A stretch of DNA of 64,000 nt from Nonomuraea thailandensis (GTDB lineage: Bacteria; Actinomycetota; Actinomycetes; Streptosporangiales; Streptosporangiaceae): positions 5,911,501 through 5,975,500 of the forward strand of contig NZ_JAMZEB010000002.1 in assembly GCF_024172165.1 (NCBI RefSeq). Direction: 5' to 3'. Under the pieces are notes generated by a model. The model was given only the letters and a program-made list of their open reading frames with translations, had not been told where the DNA came from and did not search any database. Below are positions 1 through 8,005 of this stretch, in pieces. Made by a program: the position numbers and the translations under genes. Positions within the stretch are counted from its first letter, which is position 1. Each line of letters starts with the position of its first letter.

Positions 1-504
1 CTCGTACGCGACCACGCTGCCGAGCGAGTGGGCGATCACCACCTTCGGCCGGTTCTTCCTGATGCACTCGGCCACGGCCTGCCGCGACTTCTCGCGCCGG
101 GTCTGGTCGGTGAGGTAGGCGGCCACCTCGGGCGCGAACAGCTTGGCGAAGGCGGCCGACCTGCCGTCCAGCCGTTCCAGCAACCAGCCGGTGAACGACT
201 TCAGCGCCCCCGTGACGTGCTCGCCCACGCCGAGCTGCCGCGCCCAGCCGGCGAGGACCTGCTGGGCCTGCAGCTCCATGGCCTTCCTCGGCGCCGCCGC
301 GCCGTACTCGTCGTCGCCGTCGTTGAGGAGGTGGGAGAAGTAGGCGATCTCGGCGAAGTACGCCCGCGGCTCCCCGCCGAGCCCCAGGTGCAGGTACCGG
401 TCCCATTTGGCCCGCATGGCCTCGGCCGCCCCCGTGGCGGACCTGCCCGCCTGGAGGTAGTAGTTGTACTTGCCGATCCCGTGCACGCCGACGATGACGG
501 CCAC
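1..504 (-). CDS. alpha/beta-hydrolase-like protein, C-terminus cut by window edge
   Basis: The visible N-terminal 168 codons begin with a hydrophobic strand followed by VGVHGIGKYNYY, and reach an IAHSLGS motif at about residue 160. In the alpha/beta-hydrolase fold this is the nucleophile elbow, so the serine would be catalytic. The HGIGK loop sits where such enzymes place the oxyanion region. The GTG start at 504 is chosen because GGGGAGG lies just upstream. The frame is open to base 1, so the remaining catalytic Asp/His and the true end are outside the window. The gene is divergent from arfB. No substrate can be named; a secreted role is unlikely because no signal peptide is seen. Confidence 0.7.
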   Translation of the reverse strand, partial: MAVIVGVHGIGKYNYYLQAGRSATGAAEAMRAKWDRYLHLGLGGEPRAYFAEIAYFSHLLNDGDDEYGAAAPRKAMELQAQQVLAGWARQLGVGEHVTGALKSFTGWLLERLDGRSAAFAKLFAPEVAAYLTDQTRREKSRQAVAECIRKNRPKVVIAHSLGSVVAYE

Positions 505-680
505 CGCGCCTCCCCGTGATCTTTTTGGCGGCATACTGCCACACGCTGCTTGCAGTCCGCCGTCAGCGGGCGGGCCGGGTACGGCTCTGTGCGGAAAATG
601 CCGTTGCGGGTGGCATGGGGCGGCCGGATACGGTGACATGTCACTACGAACGCAATGCTTCGCGAACAGGAGCTCTGAGC

Positions 681-1088
681 ATGCCCGGCCCGCTGGTCGT
701 CAACGACTCGATCGTCATTCCCGACATCGAGCTCGTCTGGCGTTTCTCCCGCTCCTCGGGCCCGGGAGGCCAGGGCGTCAACACCACCGACAGCCGGGTG
801 GAGCTCAGCTTCGACGTGGCCGCCAGCACGGCGCTGCCGCCCGCGCTCAAGGCGCGCGCCCTCGAACGGCTGGGCTCGGACACCATCACCATCGCCGCCT
901 CCGAGTACCGCTCGCAGCTGCGCAACCGTGAGGCCGCCGCGCACCGCCTGGCGCAGCGCCTGCGCGAGGCCGTCGCCCCGCCGCCCAAGCGCCGCCGTCC
1001 GACCAAGCCCAGCCGGGGCTCCGTCGAGCGCCGCATCGCCGCCAAGAAGCACCGCTCGGACGTCAAGCGCCTGCGCCGCAACCCGTAG
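681..1088 (+). CDS. arfB: alternative ribosome-rescue peptidyl-tRNA hydrolase ArfB (YaeJ/ICT1 family)
   Basis: The 135-residue protein has the release-factor domain with SSGPGGQGVNTTDSRVEL near residue 23; GGQ is the peptidyl-tRNA hydrolysis loop. The C-terminus is a long basic tail (KRRRPTKPSRGS, then KKHRSDVKRLRRNP), the part that in this family threads into the empty mRNA channel of stalled ribosomes. Length matches E. coli YaeJ (about 140 residues), and there is no codon-recognition domain, which separates it from RF1/RF2. The ATG at 681 is chosen because AGGAG lies 8 bases upstream and the homologous N-terminus begins here; the frame is open further upstream. It acts in the cytoplasm and appears to be a single-gene unit. 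Confidence 0.92.
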   Translation: MPGPLVVNDSIVIPDIELVWRFSRSSGPGGQGVNTTDSRVELSFDVAASTALPPALKARALERLGSDTITIAASEYRSQLRNREAAAHRLAQRLREAVAPPPKRRRPTKPSRGSVERRIAAKKHRSDVKRLRRNP

Positions 1089-1091
1089 GGC

Positions 1092-1131
1092 CCCCTGGAG
1101 CCTGCGGCGCGCGCAACCCCTGGAGCCTGCG
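1092..1131. repeat. 15-bp direct repeat between convergent genes
   Basis: CCCCTGGAGCCTGCG occurs at 1092-1106 and again at 1117-1131, with a partial third copy (CCCCTGGA) just after. It lies in the short gap between arfB and the convergent Nudix gene. No strong hairpin with a T-run was found here. Confidence 0.6.
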
Positions 1132-1167
1132 CCGGCCCCTGGACACGCCCGGGTGCGCGGGCCCCGG

Positions 1168-1608
1168 TCAGCCGATGAGGCGGGGCAGGGCGGCGATGTT
1201 GGCCGAGAGGTAGCCGGCCACCGCCTCCGGGATCAGGTTGCGCGCGTAGATCTCAGAACGTTCCAGCGGCACGCGCTCCACCTCGTACAACCCGCGCGAA
1301 GGATCCTCGAACTCGGGCCCGTGCCGCAGCTCCGGGTCCATGGACACCAGGCGGCAGCCGAAGACGTGCTGTGTCTTGACCTCGCCCCGCCACGGATAGG
1401 AGACGGTCACCAGGAAGGTCACGTCGGAGACCGTCGCCCCCAGCTCCTCCAGCAGCTCGCGGTGCAGCGTGTCCTCCAGCGAGCCGTCCTCCGGCTCCAC
1501 GTGGCCGCCGGGCACGGACCAGTAGCGCGCGCGGCCCGGGACCGTGCGCCGGAAGAGAACCAGCCGCTCGTCGTGGTCGAGCAGGACACCACGGACACTA
1601 GGTCGCAT
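1168..1608 (-). CDS. Nudix hydrolase
   Basis: A 146-residue protein starting MRPSVRGVLLDHDERLVLFRR. The Nudix box is recognisable as GGHVEPEDGSLED followed by RELLEELGA, with one extra residue between its glycine and RE relative to the strict G-x5-E-x7-RE-U-x-EE consensus. The RExxEE glutamates, which bind the metal, are intact. Family knowledge says these enzymes cleave nucleoside diphosphates linked to another group; the substrate here is unknown. The start at 1608 is the first ATG, and transcription diverges from the desaturase. No Shine-Dalgarno site is evident, so a leaderless mRNA is possible. Confidence 0.88.
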   Translation of the reverse strand: MRPSVRGVLLDHDERLVLFRRTVPGRARYWSVPGGHVEPEDGSLEDTLHRELLEELGATVSDVTFLVTVSYPWRGEVKTQHVFGCRLVSMDPELRHGPEFEDPSRGLYEVERVPLERSEIYARNLIPEAVAGYLSANIAALPRLIG

Positions 1609-1621
1609 ACGTACACACTAT

Positions 1622-1648
1622 TTGACCGGTATGTCCTTCGGGTAGCCT
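1622..1648 (+). promoter_or_regulatory. candidate promoter of the desaturase gene
   Basis: TTGACC (1622-1627) is followed after 15 bases by TAGCCT (1643-1648), matching actinobacterial -35/-10 patterns apart from a short spacer. A TAACCT beginning at base 1648 is an alternative -10. The desaturase ribosome site AGGAG (1671-1675) and ATG at 1686 follow. Confidence 0.4.
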
Positions 1649-1652
1649 AACC

Positions 1653-1664
1653 TACGGTACCGTA
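1653..1664. promoter_or_regulatory. perfect 12-bp palindrome, candidate operator of the desaturase
   Basis: TACGGTACCGTA is a perfect palindrome flanked by AACC and ACCT. It lies directly downstream of the proposed -10 and 22 bases before the start codon, a position where a bound repressor would block transcription. Fatty-acid genes of actinobacteria are often controlled by TetR-type repressors; assigning one here is inference. Confidence 0.45.
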
Positions 1665-1685
1665 ACCTGAAGGAGAAGATCTTTT

Positions 1686-2615
1686 ATGGCGATGACTCAG
1701 ACGGAGCTCCTCCACGCCCTCGAGCCGGTCGTGGAGGTCGAGCTCAACCGCCACGAGAAGGTGGCGAAGGAGTGGTTCCCGCACGAGTACATCCCGTGGA
1801 GCGAAGGCCGCAACTTCGACGGCATCTACGGGGGCGAGGCGTGGGAGGAAGGGCACTCCAAACTGCCCGAGGCGGCCCGCGTATCACTCATCGTCAACCT
1901 CCTCACCGAGGACAACCTGCCCAGCTACCACCACGAGATCGCCACGACGTTCGGCCGCGACGGCGCCTGGGGCACCTGGGTGCACCGGTGGACCGCCGAG
2001 GAGGACCGTCACGGCACCGCCCTGCGCGACTACCTGACCGTCACCCGCGCCGTGGACCCGGTGGCGCTGGAGCGGGCCCGCATGGCGCACATGGAGAGCG
2101 GCTTCATGACGGAGTACGACACGATGCTCCAGCAGCTCGCGTACGTCTCCTTCCAGGAGCTCGCCACCCGCATCGCGCACCGCAACACCGGCAGGGCGTC
2201 CGGCGAGGAGGGCTGCGAGCGGCTGCTGGCCAGGATCGCCGCCGACGAGAACCTGCACATGCTCTTCTACCGCAACCTGCTCAAGGCGGCCTTCGAGCTC
2301 GACCCGAACCAGACCATGCGCGCCGTGACCGACGTGGTCACCACGTTCCAGATGCCCGGCCAGGGCATGGACGGCTTCGCCCGCAAGGCCATGATCATCG
2401 CGAACGAGGGCATCTACGACCTTCGCCTGCACCTGGACGACGTGCTCATGCCGGTGCTGCGGCAGTGGTCGGTGTTCGACAAGACCGATCTGGACGCCGA
2501 CGGCGAGAAGGCGCGCGAGGAGCTGTCGGAGTTCCTGGCGAAGGCGGACGCGACCGCCGCCAAGTTCGTGGAGCGCCGCGAGGAGCGCCGCGCCCGCGCC
2601 GCCGCCCGCCAGTAG
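1686..2615 (+). CDS. acyl-ACP desaturase (soluble diiron type)
   Basis: The 309-residue protein carries diiron ligand motifs of the plant-type stearoyl-ACP desaturase / mycobacterial DesA family: EDNLPSYHHEI (first E and ExxH-type helix), WTAEEDRHG near residue 101, and DENLHM near residue 190. It would introduce a double bond into an acyl-ACP chain using O2 and reduced ferredoxin in the cytoplasm. No membrane helices are seen, consistent with the soluble class. The start at 1686 has AGGAG 10 bases upstream; the ATG at 1692 (MTQTELL) is an alternative. It is transcribed alone from a palindrome-bearing promoter region. Confidence 0.92.
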   Translation: MAMTQTELLHALEPVVEVELNRHEKVAKEWFPHEYIPWSEGRNFDGIYGGEAWEEGHSKLPEAARVSLIVNLLTEDNLPSYHHEIATTFGRDGAWGTWVHRWTAEEDRHGTALRDYLTVTRAVDPVALERARMAHMESGFMTEYDTMLQQLAYVSFQELATRIAHRNTGRASGEEGCERLLARIAADENLHMLFYRNLLKAAFELDPNQTMRAVTDVVTTFQMPGQGMDGFARKAMIIANEGIYDLRLHLDDVLMPVLRQWSVFDKTDLDADGEKAREELSEFLAKADATAAKFVERREERRARAAARQ

Positions 2616-2671
2616 CCGCCTGACAGCAGCCGCCTGACAGCAGCCGCCTGACAGCAGCCGCCGCCTGACAG
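2613..2671. repeat. 14-bp tandem repeat starting inside the desaturase stop codon
   Basis: Units of the form CAGCCGCCTGACAG run at 2613-2626 (first base T, forming the TAG stop), 2627-2640, 2641-2654 and 2655-2671; the last carries a 3-base insertion. Copies 2 and 3 are identical, so the array looks recent. Confidence 0.85.
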
Positions 2672-2925
2672 CAGGACAGGCCGCCTTCGTCGTCCGCGAC
2701 AAGCACCCGGCGCCGCAGCCAGCCCCCCAGCGCCGGTGCTCCCCCCGTCTCGCTCCTGCGGGCCACCCCTCAACACGGTGTCCGCCCTGCCGGACGTGAC
2801 GGGACGCGCCAGGCGGCGTCCCGTTCGGACGGCAATGTCTGTGCGCCTCTTGACCCGCTGATGGTCTTGGACATCCGAGGCATCGGGCAGGTTCCCGGTA
2901 ACACCGGAACCCCTGGGGAGCAAGG
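2672..2925. other. non-coding gap after the repeat array
   Basis: With the repeat array this forms a 310-bp stretch without a convincing gene. Frames open on the minus strand are shadow-like and lack start sites. The only feature I can support is the GGGGAG ribosome site (2915-2920) of the following gene. Confidence 0.5.
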
Positions 2926-3459
2926 GTGAAAATCATCGGGATCGCCGCCAGCCTCCACGCGGGGTCATTCATCACCAGATTGCTGGACGCGGCGGGCGGC
3001 GAGCTGCCGCCTGGCATCGGCTTCGAGGTGTGGCGGGGACTGGGCGAGATCCCGGCCTACCGTCCCGGCCCCGTCCCGGCCCCGGCGAGGGAGCTGCTCA
3101 CGCTGGTCGCGGGCGGTGACGCGATCCTGCTGACCGCGCCCGAGCACAGCCTGCTGCCACTGGAGCTGGCGTACACGCTGGACTGGATGTCGGCGCGGGA
3201 GGGCCTGTCGGGCAAGCACGTGGCGGTGATGAGCGCGAGCGCGCGCGCCTGCGGGGCCATGTGGGCGCAGGCGGAGCTGTACAAGCAGCTCCTGGGCGCG
3301 GGCGCCGTCGTGATGGGGGCCGAGCTGGTGATCTCGCCCAGCTGGCCGCACTTCGACGAGGACGGCCGCCTGGCCGCCCCCGACCTGCGCACCCAGGTGC
3401 GCAACGTGATCCGGCAACTGTGCCCCGCCGGGGTGATGGAGCCCGCCCTCTCCCTCTGA
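2926..3459 (+). CDS. NADPH-dependent FMN reductase family protein
   Basis: The 177-residue protein has the flavodoxin-like start MKIIGIAASLHAGSF, where homologs carry a phosphate-binding GSLRxxS loop; here the loop is degenerate (ASLHAGSF). Mid-protein it has DAILLTAPEHSLLPLELAYTLDW, equivalent to the TPEYxxSxPxxLKNxxDW signature, and SGKHVAVMSAS. Family members reduce FMN, quinones or chromate in the cytoplasm. GTG at 2926 is supported by GGGGAG 5 bases upstream. The altered phosphate loop makes the precise flavin activity uncertain. It appears to be monocistronic. Confidence 0.75.
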   Translation: MKIIGIAASLHAGSFITRLLDAAGGELPPGIGFEVWRGLGEIPAYRPGPVPAPARELLTLVAGGDAILLTAPEHSLLPLELAYTLDWMSAREGLSGKHVAVMSASARACGAMWAQAELYKQLLGAGAVVMGAELVISPSWPHFDEDGRLAAPDLRTQVRNVIRQLCPAGVMEPALSL

Positions 3460-3477
3460 TCAGCGGGCTAGCGGGGG

Positions 3478-3900
3478 TCAGCCGGCGCCGGGGCTCAGCC
3501 GGTCGAGCTTGATGGCCAGGTCCATGACCTCGGACCGCAGGAAGTTGAACTCGTGCTCGATCTCCGACCGGATGACCGCGAACTCGACGGCGATCTCCGT
3601 ACGCACGTCGTCCTCGCCGTCCTGGTCGTCCTGGTCGCCCTGTGACCCGGCGGGCGCCGCGACCGCTCTCCTGACCCCCTCGACCTCGGTGCCGACCGCC
3701 GCGACCTCCTCCCCCAGCCCGGCCCGCGCCTCGGCCAGGTCGGCCCGCAGTGCGGCCATCTCCGCCTGCAGCTTCCTGGACCGGTCGATGACCTCGCGCA
3801 GGAGCTCCTCCTGCTCCCGTGACTCCCTGACCCGTTCCGTGGTGGTTTCAAGATCCTCGACACGGAGTTTCAGGTCGAGAATCTCCGCCCGTATGTCCAC
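3478..3900 (-). CDS. hypothetical coiled-coil protein
   Basis: The 140-residue protein is almost entirely charged helix. Residues 1-75 show heptad-like spacing of leucine/valine/alanine with many E, R and K. A Gly/Gln/Asp spacer (GSQGDQDDQDGEDD) at about 84-97 is followed by a second helix, VAVEFAVIRSEIEHEF-like, to the end. I do not recognise a family. No signal peptide or membrane segment is visible. GTG at 3900 is preceded by an AGGGGTG element. A structural or scaffolding role is a guess; neighbours give no clue. Confidence 0.6.
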   Translation of the reverse strand: MDIRAEILDLKLRVEDLETTTERVRESREQEELLREVIDRSRKLQAEMAALRADLAEARAGLGEEVAAVGTEVEGVRRAVAAPAGSQGDQDDQDGEDDVRTEIAVEFAVIRSEIEHEFNFLRSEVMDLAIKLDRLSPGAG

Positions 3901-4039
3901 GCACCCCTGCCTTTTCTCACCGTTCGGCCTCGCGTCAACTCATCGTCGCAGGCCGTCAAGGGCGGCAGCGAGCAGGGAGAAAAGCGGGGGTGTGGTTCTT
4001 TCCACCGGGCCCGCCGGCGGCGACGGCGCCGTCCCTGAT

Positions 4040-4058
4040 CCGGCCGCGTGACGGCCGG
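4040..4058 (-). terminator. hairpin downstream of the DinB-like gene
   Basis: CCGGCCG (4040-4046) and CGGCCGG (4052-4058) form a perfect 7-bp stem with a 5-base loop, lying 29 bases past the stop of the minus-strand gene. No T-run follows. Confidence 0.4.
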
Positions 4059-4087
4059 TCCGGGCGGGTGGAGAAATCTTCTACCCG

Positions 4088-4711
4088 CTACCGCCGGTCC
4101 TCGATCTCCCACAGGTGGTCGATGACGTGCCAGGCGATGCGCCGCAGCGCGTAGCGGGGCGGCCAGGCGGTCGCGGGCGGCGGCTCCCAGGGGCGCGACA
4201 GCGTTTGCGCGAGCTCCGCGCGCATCGCGTCCCGGTCCTCGATCGACTTGTACGGCTTGTGCCGCACGCCGGCCTTCCTGGCGAAGGCGCGCTCGGCGTC
4301 CGTCACATGGTCGATGATCTTCGTCCGGTCCCGTCCGCCGCCGCGCGGGCCCTTGCGCAGTTCCTCCGGCGAGACGGCGGCGACCTCGTCGAACAGCTCC
4401 CAGGCCGCGCGCAGCAGGGCGACCTCGCGCTCGGCCTCGGCGGCGGGCAGCGGCTCCAGGTCGAGGTCCGGCACCTCGTACGGCACGCCGAAGTCGGTCG
4501 TCGACGTGCCCTGCACCGTGGCCACCACCCGGGGCTCGCCGGGCTCGAACGCCAGCCCGGCCCGTTCGGCGATCACGCGGTAGCGGGGGGCGTAGTCGAT
4601 GAGCCGGTCGAGTGCCGCCTCCTCGCCCTTGTCGATCCGGCACCAGCCGGGCCAGTCGAGGGAGCAGGCGAACACCTTCTTGGGGCCTAGTTCGAGGTAG
4701 ACGCGGGTCAT
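4088..4711 (-). CDS. hypothetical protein, possibly DinB-like helical bundle
   Basis: The 207-residue protein starts MTRVYLELGPKKVFACSLDWPGW. The second half has two helix segments with histidines: TKIIDHVTDAERAF and RRIAWHVIDHLWEIEDRR. This spacing is reminiscent of the metal-binding four-helix DinB/maleylpyruvate-isomerase fold, but I cannot confirm membership. The first ~100 residues do not match anything I recognise. The ATG at 4711 is preferred over the open frame to 4741 because GGCAGG lies upstream and the sequence becomes protein-like there. It is probably cytoplasmic. Confidence 0.6.
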   Translation of the reverse strand: MTRVYLELGPKKVFACSLDWPGWCRIDKGEEAALDRLIDYAPRYRVIAERAGLAFEPGEPRVVATVQGTSTTDFGVPYEVPDLDLEPLPAAEAEREVALLRAAWELFDEVAAVSPEELRKGPRGGGRDRTKIIDHVTDAERAFARKAGVRHKPYKSIEDRDAMRAELAQTLSRPWEPPPATAWPPRYALRRIAWHVIDHLWEIEDRR

Positions 4712-4857
4712 GGTGCCGAGCCTGCCACGCTTACCTGTCAACGGCCGTCAGGTTCACCCGGGCTTCTCACTGCCGTTCCCCTGCGCCGCCGTACTCCGGC
4801 GAGGTCCTTTGAGAGGGAAGAACGCGGCGAGCTCACGCCGCCGTCGCGGAACGGACG

Positions 4858-4882
4858 CGCCCGCACCACGCCGGAGCGGGCG
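4858..4882 (-). terminator. weak hairpin after the HAD phosphatase gene
   Basis: CGCCCGC (4858-4864) pairs with GCGGGCG (4876-4882) around an 11-base loop, 42 bases beyond the minus-strand stop at 4924. GC-rich DNA makes such stems common, so the call is tentative. Confidence 0.25.
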
Positions 4883-4923
4883 GGGGCGGCGCCGCGGGAG
4901 TCCGAGGGAGGGAGGGGGGTGGG

Positions 4924-5712
4924 TCAGATGAGGTCGATCAGGTCGGCGACCGAGTCGACGACCAGGGAGGGCCGGTAGGGGAAGCGGTCGATCTCGTGTC
5001 GCTGGGTGACGCCCGTGAGCACGAGGATCGTGAACAGCCCCGCCTCCATGCCCGAGACGATGTCGGTGTCCATGCGGTCACCGATCATGGCCGTGGTCTC
5101 GCTGTGGGCCTCGATCTCGTTGAGCGCGCTGCGCATCATGCGCGGGTTGGGCTTGCCGACGAAGTACGGCTCCACGCCGGTCGCCTTGGTGATCATGGCG
5201 GCGACGGCCCCGCAGGCCGGCAGGGAGCCCTCGGTGGAGGGGCCGATCGGGTCGGGGTTGGTGGCGATGAAGCGGGCGCCGCTCTCGATGAGCCGGATCG
5301 CGCGGGTGATCTGCGTGAAGCTGTAGGTGCGGGTCTCGCCGAGCACCACGTAGTCGGGGTCGAGGTCGGTCAGCACGTAGCCGACCTCGTGCAGCGCCGT
5401 GGTCAGGCCGGCCTCGCCGATCACGTACGCCGAGCCGCCGGAGCGCTGGTCGTCGAGGAACTGGGCGGTGGCCAGGGCGGAGGTCCAGATGGACTCGGGC
5501 GGCACGGCGAGGCCCGCGCCCGCCAGACGTACGGACAGATCGCGCTGGGTGTAGATCGAGTTGTTGGTCAGCACCCGGAACTTCCTGCCCGATTCGCTGA
5601 GCCGCTTGATGAATTCGTCCGCACCTGGGACCGGTCGTCCCTCGTGGACGAGCACGCCGTCCATGTCGGACAACCAGGAGTCGATCCGCTTACGCTGAGT
5701 CACGTGGCCCAT
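4924..5712 (-). CDS. HAD-IIA family phosphatase (NagD-like)
   Basis: The 262-residue protein has HAD motif I as DMDGVLVHEG near residue 17 (nucleophile Asp and acid/base Asp). Motif II is VLTNNS near residue 48, the lysine loop is VGKPNPRMM and motif IV is MIGDRMDTDI. The large C2-type cap between motifs II and III and GKPNP place it in the NagD/4-nitrophenylphosphatase branch, which dephosphorylates small metabolites in the cytoplasm. The ATG at 5712 is the first start; a GTG three codons later is possible. It is divergent from the M20 amidohydrolase with a 53-bp gap. The physiological substrate is unknown. Confidence 0.9.
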   Translation of the reverse strand: MGHVTQRKRIDSWLSDMDGVLVHEGRPVPGADEFIKRLSESGRKFRVLTNNSIYTQRDLSVRLAGAGLAVPPESIWTSALATAQFLDDQRSGGSAYVIGEAGLTTALHEVGYVLTDLDPDYVVLGETRTYSFTQITRAIRLIESGARFIATNPDPIGPSTEGSLPACGAVAAMITKATGVEPYFVGKPNPRMMRSALNEIEAHSETTAMIGDRMDTDIVSGMEAGLFTILVLTGVTQRHEIDRFPYRPSLVVDSVADLIDLI

Positions 5713-5765
5713 CGTACCGAGCGCGCCTTATCGACTTCCCGCCCGGCACGTGAACAATGTTCCTC

Positions 5766-6956
5766 ATGTCGTTCACTGAATCCGCCCAGGACATGCGGGA
5801 CGAACTGGTCCAGCTCAGGCACTCGCTGCACACCACCCCGGAGCTGGGGCTCCACCTGCCGCGCACCCAGGAGAAGGTGCTCGCGGCGCTGGAGGGACTG
5901 CCACTGGAGATCAAGACGGGGACGGCGCTGAGCTCCGTCACCGCCGTGCTGCGGGGCGGCAGGCCGGGCCCCGCGGTCCTGCTGCGGGGCGACATGGACG
6001 CCCTGCCCGTGACCGAGAAGAACGATCTGGCCTACGTCTCCCAGTTGCCCGGTCAGATGCACGCCTGCGGCCACGACCTGCACACCGCCATGCTGGCGGG
6101 GGCCGCGCACCTGCTGAGCGCGCGGCGCGAGGAGCTGGCCGGCGATGTGATCTTCATGTTCCAGCCGGGCGAGGAGGGTCACCACGGCGCCAGGCACATG
6201 ATCGAGGAGGGGGTGCTGGACGCGGCCGGCGCGCGGCCGGTGGCGGCGTACGGCATGCACGTGGTGTCGGCGATGCTGCCTCCGGGGCTGTTCGCGTCCA
6301 GGCCGGGGCCGATCATGGCGGCGGCCGACACGTTCTGCGTGACGGTGAAGGGGCGCGGCGGTCACGGTTCGAGCCCGCACCGGTCGCTGGACCCGATCCA
6401 GGCGGGCTGCGAGATGGTCACGGCGCTGCAGACGATGGTGACCAGGACGTTCGACGTGTTCGACCCGGTCGTGGTGACGGTGGGCAGTTTCCACGGCGGC
6501 TCGGCCGACAACGTGATCCCCGACGAGGCCAGGTTCGACGCGACGGTGCGGACCTTCAGCAAGGACAACCGGGTGCTGGTCAAGCGGCGGCTGGTGGAGG
6601 TCGTGCAGGGCATCGCGGCGGCGCACGGGCTGGAGGTGGAGGCGTCGTTCAACAACGGCTACCCCGTGACGGTCAACGACGGGAGCGAGGCGGGCTTCGT
6701 CGGCAGGACGGCCGACGAGCTGTTCGGGCCGGGGCGGTACTTCGTCTCGCCGCAGCCGGTGATGGGGTCGGAGGACTTCTCGTACGTGCTGGAGAACGTG
6801 CCGGGCGCGTTCGTGTTCCTGGGCGCCTGCCCGCCGGACCGGGATCCGGCGACGGCGCCGTACAACCACTCCCCCGAGGCGATCTTCGACGACGCGGTGC
6901 TGCCCGACGGGGCCGCCCTCTACGCGCAACTGGCGCACGCGCGGCTGTCGGCCTGA
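5766..6956 (+). CDS. M20 family amidohydrolase (hippurate/IAA-amino-acid hydrolase type)
   Basis: The 396-residue enzyme has LLRGDMDALPV near residue 73, MHACGHDLHTAML at 99-110 (Cys and His metal ligands) and QPGEEGHHGARHMIEEG near 134 (Glu pair). It also has YGMHVV and a late GSEDFSYVLE histidine/acid region. These are the M20D pattern of enzymes that cleave N-acyl amino acids. The dimerisation domain follows GGHGSSPHRSLDPI. There is no signal peptide, so it is cytoplasmic. The ATG at 5766 (MSFTES) is preferred; an in-frame ATG at 5757 exists and neither has a good ribosome site. The dehydrogenase gene begins one base after its stop, implying an operon. Confidence 0.9.
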   Translation: MSFTESAQDMRDELVQLRHSLHTTPELGLHLPRTQEKVLAALEGLPLEIKTGTALSSVTAVLRGGRPGPAVLLRGDMDALPVTEKNDLAYVSQLPGQMHACGHDLHTAMLAGAAHLLSARREELAGDVIFMFQPGEEGHHGARHMIEEGVLDAAGARPVAAYGMHVVSAMLPPGLFASRPGPIMAAADTFCVTVKGRGGHGSSPHRSLDPIQAGCEMVTALQTMVTRTFDVFDPVVVTVGSFHGGSADNVIPDEARFDATVRTFSKDNRVLVKRRLVEVVQGIAAAHGLEVEASFNNGYPVTVNDGSEAGFVGRTADELFGPGRYFVSPQPVMGSEDFSYVLENVPGAFVFLGACPPDRDPATAPYNHSPEAIFDDAVLPDGAALYAQLAHARLSA

Positions 6957-6957
6957 C

Positions 6958-7926
6958 GTGCGCGCCTGGGTGGTCGGGCGGCCGGGGCCGATGGCGTCCG
7001 GGCCGCTGGTCCCGGCCGATCGGGAGGTGCCCGAGCCGGGGCCCGGTGAGGTGCTGGTGAAGGTGGAGGCGTGCGGCGTGTGCCGTACGGACCTGCACCT
7101 GGCGGAGGGCGATCTGGAGCCGCGCCGCCCGCGCACCTCGCCCGGCCACCAGGTGGTCGGCCGCGTCGAGGGCACCGGTGAGCGGGTGGGCGTGGCGTGG
7201 CTGCGCTCGACCTGCGGCACGTGCCGGTACTGCCTGCGGGGTATGGAGAACCTGTGCCCCAGGTCGGCCTACACCGGGTGGGACGCCGACGGCGGATACG
7301 CCGAGTACGTCGTCGCGCACGCGGACTACGTCTATCCCCTGCCCGGCGACCGGCCCGCCGTGGAGCTGGCGCCGCTGCTGTGCGCCGGGATCATCGGCTA
7401 CCGCGCGCTGGCGCGGTGCGAGCTGCCGCCGGGCGGGCGGCTGGGGATCTACGGCTTCGGCGCCTCGGCGCACCTGACGGCGCAGGCCGCGATCGCCCAG
7501 GGCGCGGTGGTGCACGCGGTCAGCAGGTCGCCCGCGTCACGGGAGCTGGCGCTGGAGCTGGGCGCGGCCTCGGCCGGCGAGGACCGGCCGCCGGAGCCGC
7601 TGGACGCCGCCATCCTGTTCGCGCCGGTGGGCGAGCTGGTGCCGCCGGCGCTGGAGGCCCTCGACAGGGGCGGGACGCTCGCGGTGGCGGGCATCCACCT
7701 CACCGACATACCTGTGCTGAACTACGAGCGGCACCTGTTCCAGGAGCGCACGCTGCGCAGCGTGACGGCCAACACCAGGGCCGACGGGCGGGCCTACCTG
7801 GAGCTGGCGCTGGCGCATCCACCGCGGGTGACGACGGTGACGTACCCGTTGGAGGAGGCCGGCCGGGCGCTGGGCGATCTGGCGGCGGGGCGGGTGAACG
7901 GGGCCGCCGTCCTGATCATGGACTGA
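6958..7926 (+). CDS. zinc-dependent alcohol dehydrogenase family protein
   Basis: The 322-residue medium-chain dehydrogenase has EACGVCRTDLH near residue 37, with the catalytic-zinc Cys. The structural-zinc cluster follows as CGTCRYCLRGMENLC near 85-100. The cofactor fold shows GIYGFGASAHL rather than the classical GxGxxG. The usual GHE metal-site motif reads PGHQVVG, with Gln replacing Glu. It is shorter than typical ADHs (about 340-350 residues). GTG at 6958 starts one base after the upstream TGA, so translation is probably coupled to the amidohydrolase. Substrate is unknown; oxidation of an alcohol or aldehyde with NAD(P) is the family expectation. Confidence 0.88.
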   Translation: MRAWVVGRPGPMASGPLVPADREVPEPGPGEVLVKVEACGVCRTDLHLAEGDLEPRRPRTSPGHQVVGRVEGTGERVGVAWLRSTCGTCRYCLRGMENLCPRSAYTGWDADGGYAEYVVAHADYVYPLPGDRPAVELAPLLCAGIIGYRALARCELPPGGRLGIYGFGASAHLTAQAAIAQGAVVHAVSRSPASRELALELGAASAGEDRPPEPLDAAILFAPVGELVPPALEALDRGGTLAVAGIHLTDIPVLNYERHLFQERTLRSVTANTRADGRAYLELALAHPPRVTTVTYPLEEAGRALGDLAAGRVNGAAVLIMD

Positions 7927-8005
7927 ACAGCACTTGATGGAGATAAGCACCAGTCCATACACTCATGAAGGAAAGTTACATTAACCTCACAACCTCTGGA
8001 GATTA

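Noticed and set aside
2414..2923. Minus-strand frames over the desaturase end and repeat array
   Set aside because: Their products contain repeated SGGCCQAA-like stretches produced by the tandem repeat and have no family features.
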